This document shows positions 5,142-7,739 of a stretch of DNA of 7,739 nucleotides, piece by piece. The position numbers and the translations under genes are program-made. The notes beneath the pieces are model-generated. The model was not told where the DNA came from. It ran no database searches and saw only the letters and a program-made list of their open reading frames with translations. Each line of letters opens with the position of its first letter. The stretch's first letter is position 1. This stretch comes from Nitrospirota bacterium (GTDB lineage Bacteria > Nitrospirota > Nitrospiria > Nitrospirales > NS-4): assembly GCA_005877565.1 (NCBI GenBank), contig VBOK01000114.1, forward strand, positions 1-7,739, written 5' to 3'.

Positions 5142-5504
5142 ATGCCTGCCAAGGGGGAGCGCAAAGCCGTGAAGGGAACCCCCAAAGGAGGAAAGGCCAG
5201 ACAGATAGCCGTCCATGCCGGCGGGCCGACCGACTTAGCTGCAGAAGTCAAACGCCTTGCCCATGAGGTGGAGGCGATCAGGGCTGTGCTCAGCCAGCGC
5301 CCGGGCGGGGGCCACGACGGCGGCGCGGCTCGGCGCGATCAGGACAAGTTGGTCGCTGACCGCCTGGCGCGGCTGGATGAGAAGGTCGAAGCGGTGTGGA
5401 ACCGCGTGGCCGATCTGGAGGAGCGTCTGGAGGGCGAAGGCTCCGGCGGACATGAAGCGGATGACTTTGACGACACTCCAGAGAAGGATTTCTACGAACG
5501 GTAG
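5142..5504 (+). CDS. Charged coiled-coil protein of unknown function
   Basis: The 120-residue product has no recognised family. It is segregated by charge. Residues 1-21 are Lys/Arg-rich. Residues 31-51 form an amphipathic helix (DLAAEVKRLAHEVEAIRAVL), a Gly-rich hinge lies at 55-62, and residues 66-99 form a second heptad-like helix. The tail 98-120 is strongly acidic and ends EKDFYER. There is no signal peptide, membrane segment or cysteine. An AAGGAG ribosome site (5132-5137) lies four bases before the ATG, supporting translation. It starts 37 bp after radC and ends 53 bp before trpE on the same strand, so it may be cotranscribed with either. A small cytoplasmic scaffold or nucleic-acid-associated protein is possible, but that is a guess. 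Confidence 0.75.
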   Translation: MPAKGERKAVKGTPKGGKARQIAVHAGGPTDLAAEVKRLAHEVEAIRAVLSQRPGGGHDGGAARRDQDKLVADRLARLDEKVEAVWNRVADLEERLEGEGSGGHEADDFDDTPEKDFYER

Positions 5505-5514
5505 AAACGGTAGA
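5497..5514 (+). repeat. 9-bp tandem duplication across a stop codon
   Basis: AACGGTAGA occurs twice head to tail (5497-5505 and 5506-5514). The first copy contains the TAG stop of the coiled-coil gene, and the second lies just beyond it, so a duplicate TAG follows nine bases later in the same frame. It most likely arose by slippage. CGGTAG in the second copy is also complementary to CTACCG (5545-5550) just before trpE, forming a weak 6-bp stem. Confidence 0.6.
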
Positions 5515-5557
5515 GTAGAGGTGGACTCGCCAAGGAAGCCTGTGCTACCGTGGCCGC

Positions 5558-7048
5558 ATGCACCCAGGCGGCTACGTCCCTGATTTCAAAGAGTTTTGCG
5601 CACTGGCCAAACAGGGGAACTTGATTCCAGTTTCCCGCGAAGTCTTGGCCGATTTCGAGACGCCGGTTTCGGCGCTCGCCAAGATCGACCGCGGCTCGTG
5701 CAGCTATCTGCTGGAGAGCGTCGAGGGTGGTGAGAAGTGGGCGCGCTACTCGTTTTTGGGGAGTGGCTCGCCGATTCTGTTGCACGGCAGCGACCGCGAA
5801 GTGGTGCTGTCAGCTGGCCGCCACCGTCGCCGGATTCCTGTGAAGACCGATGTGCTGGCTTGCCTCCGCGACCTCATGGCGGAGTACCGGCCGGTCGAGG
5901 TGCCCGGGCTGCCCCGGTTTTGCGGGGGGGCGGTAGGGTATCTGAGCTACGACGTCGTCCGCCAGTTCGAGCGGCTCCCGTCACTTCGCAAAGACGTGCT
6001 GGGACTTCCGCTGATGTGCTTCCTGCTCACCGACACGCTGTTGGTCTTCGACAACGTGGCGCAGACGATCCGAATCGTGGCCAACGCGCAAGTCGGGGAT
6101 CGGGACTACAAAAGGGCCTACGCCGAGGCGGTCCGGCGGATCGACGGGATGATCGCGCGGCTGCGCACGGGCCGCCGCCCGTCCCCGCGCAAGCTCGCTC
6201 CTAGGGGACCGCTTGCCTTCACCTCCAACATGAGCAAGGCGGACTTCGAGAAGATGGTGATGCAGACGAAGGAGTACATCAAGGCCGGCGACATCTTTCA
6301 GGGCGTGCTCTCGCAGCGGTGGCAGGCGTCGATGCGGGCCCGGCCGTTCGACCTCTACCGGGCCCTGCGTGTCATCAACCCCTCTCCGTACATGTACTAT
6401 CTCCGGTTTCCCGAAGTGGAGCTGGTGGGCGCGTCGCCGGAGGTGCTGGTCCGCTGTGAAGATGACCTGGTGCAGCTGCGGCCGATCGCCGGGACTCGTC
6501 GGCGCGGCGCGACCGAGGAGGAGGACCGCGCCTTGCGGGAGGAGTTGCTGGCCAATGCCAAGGAGCGCGCCGAGCATGTGATGCTGGTGGATCTGGGGCG
6601 TAACGACGTGGGGCGGGTCGCGCGGCCCGGCACCGTCCGCGTCAAGGACTTCATGGTCGTGGAGCAGTATTCGCACGTCATGCACCTGGTCTCCCAGGTG
6701 GAGGGCCGGCTGGCCCCCGGGCGGGACGCCTATGACGTGCTGCGGGCATGCTTTCCGGCTGGCACGGTGTCCGGCGCACCGAAGATCCGCGCCATGGAGA
6801 TCATCGAGGAGCTGGAGCCGTCGCGCCGAGGGCCGTACGCGGGCGCGGTCGGGTATTTCGGGTTCTCGGGTAACATGGATACGTGCATCAACATCCGCAC
6901 CGTGGTGATCAAGGGGCGCCAGGCCTTCATCCAGGCGGGCGCCGGCATCGTCGCGGATTCGGATCCCGAGGCTGAGTACGTCGAGACCTGCAACAAAGCC
7001 AAGGCCATGATGCGGGCCGTGGAGATGGCCGAGCGCGGCCTCGATTAA
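5558..7048 (+). CDS. trpE: Anthranilate synthase component I
   Basis: The 496-residue product is the expected length. With TrpG it converts chorismate and glutamine-derived ammonia to anthranilate, the first committed step to tryptophan. The N-terminal SYLLESVEGGE block (49-59) contains the LLES feedback-binding motif, so inhibition by tryptophan is likely. The chorismate-binding domain shows AGDIFQGVLSQR (243-254), RPIAGTRRRG (308-317), ERAEHVMLVDLGRND (337-350), GTVSGAPKIRAMEIIEELEP (402-421) and QAGAGIVADSDPEAEYVET (459-477). The ATG at 5558 has no clear Shine-Dalgarno sequence; the nearest, AAGGAAG (5532-5538), is 19 bases upstream. No Trp-rich leader peptide is seen in the 53-bp gap. The LLES block and position beside trpG and trpD favour TrpE over PabB. 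Confidence 0.97.
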   Translation: MHPGGYVPDFKEFCALAKQGNLIPVSREVLADFETPVSALAKIDRGSCSYLLESVEGGEKWARYSFLGSGSPILLHGSDREVVLSAGRHRRRIPVKTDVLACLRDLMAEYRPVEVPGLPRFCGGAVGYLSYDVVRQFERLPSLRKDVLGLPLMCFLLTDTLLVFDNVAQTIRIVANAQVGDRDYKRAYAEAVRRIDGMIARLRTGRRPSPRKLAPRGPLAFTSNMSKADFEKMVMQTKEYIKAGDIFQGVLSQRWQASMRARPFDLYRALRVINPSPYMYYLRFPEVELVGASPEVLVRCEDDLVQLRPIAGTRRRGATEEEDRALREELLANAKERAEHVMLVDLGRNDVGRVARPGTVRVKDFMVVEQYSHVMHLVSQVEGRLAPGRDAYDVLRACFPAGTVSGAPKIRAMEIIEELEPSRRGPYAGAVGYFGFSGNMDTCINIRTVVIKGRQAFIQAGAGIVADSDPEAEYVETCNKAKAMMRAVEMAERGLD

Positions 7049-7051
7049 GTC

Positions 7052-7615
<564 letters not shown>

Positions 7616-7624
7616 CGTCCACCC

Positions 7625-7739
7625 ATGATCAAAGACGCCATTGCCAAAGTCGTGGACCGGCTGGACCTGACGGAGGCCGAGGCCGAAGCCGCCATGCACG
7701 AAATCATGGAGGGGCAAGCCACGCCGGCGCAGATCGCGG
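7625..7739 (+). CDS. trpD: Anthranilate phosphoribosyltransferase, N-terminal fragment (cut by window edge)
   Basis: Thirty-eight codons are visible before the window ends. The translation begins MIKDAIAKVVDRLDL and continues EAEAEAAMHEIMEGQATPAQIA. This is the N-terminal helical domain typical of TrpD, including the conserved A-M-x-x-I-M-x-G-x-A-x-x-x-Q-I pattern. The enzyme joins anthranilate and phosphoribosyl pyrophosphate, the step after TrpE/TrpG. The ATG lies nine bases after the trpG stop, completing a trpE-trpG-trpD order. The phosphoribosyl-binding motifs lie beyond the window, so the call rests on this short segment and the context. Confidence 0.9.
   Translation, partial: MIKDAIAKVVDRLDLTEAEAEAAMHEIMEGQATPAQIA

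Noticed and set aside
5505..5557. Tryptophan attenuator ahead of trpE
   Set aside because: No leader peptide with Trp codons and no terminator with a T-run is present in the short gap.
6758..6775. TGGCAC-like sigma-54 promoter match
   Set aside because: It lies inside trpE coding sequence (the conserved GTVSGAP motif) and lacks a proper -12 element and downstream gene.

Overview
The window is 7.7 kb of compact, GC-rich bacterial chromosome. It reads as three blocks: rightward genes at 1-1283, a leftward block at 1305-4214, and a rightward block from 4412 to the right edge. The gene set, the CxxC mini zinc-ribbon protein and the sigma-54 regulator with an adjacent small coiled-coil lipoprotein suggest a Gram-negative, Nitrospira-like (Nitrospirota) organism. 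That placement comes from remembered gene content and was not tested by a search. No mobile elements, tRNAs, rRNAs or CRISPR arrays are visible.

Left block: the C-terminal two thirds of an NtrC-type sigma-54 activator (AAA+ domain plus Fis-type helix-turn-helix), then a 112-residue lipoprotein with a long coiled coil. The lipoprotein converges on the leftward block with only 21 bp between stop codons.

Middle block, read leftward from 4214: a 58-residue zinc-ribbon protein, rsmD (16S rRNA m2G966 methyltransferase), coaD (phosphopantetheine adenylyltransferase), a class Ib aspartate/prephenate-type aminotransferase, and an FmdB-family zinc-ribbon protein. rsmD-coaD-aminotransferase are joined by two ATGA stop/start overlaps, so they almost certainly form one translationally coupled operon. 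The gap between the zinc-ribbon gene and rsmD holds, on the opposite strand, a promoter-like element. A terminator-like hairpin follows inside the 3' end of the zinc-ribbon gene. Together they could define a short unannotated RNA.

Right block: radC (JAMM-domain protein) behind a divergent intergenic region with two perfect inverted repeats, a charged coiled-coil protein of unknown function, then trpE, trpG and the start of trpD, the first steps from chorismate to tryptophan. The trp genes are spaced by 3 and 9 bp. If the middle-block aminotransferase acts on prephenate, the window holds enzymes on two branches below chorismate, though in opposite orientations.

Most of the window is ordinary housekeeping sequence. 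The best candidates for a second look are the possible small RNA at about 3941-4090, the dyad overlapping the putative radC promoter, the overlooked mini zinc-ribbon gene and the FmdB protein with a reduced zinc knuckle.
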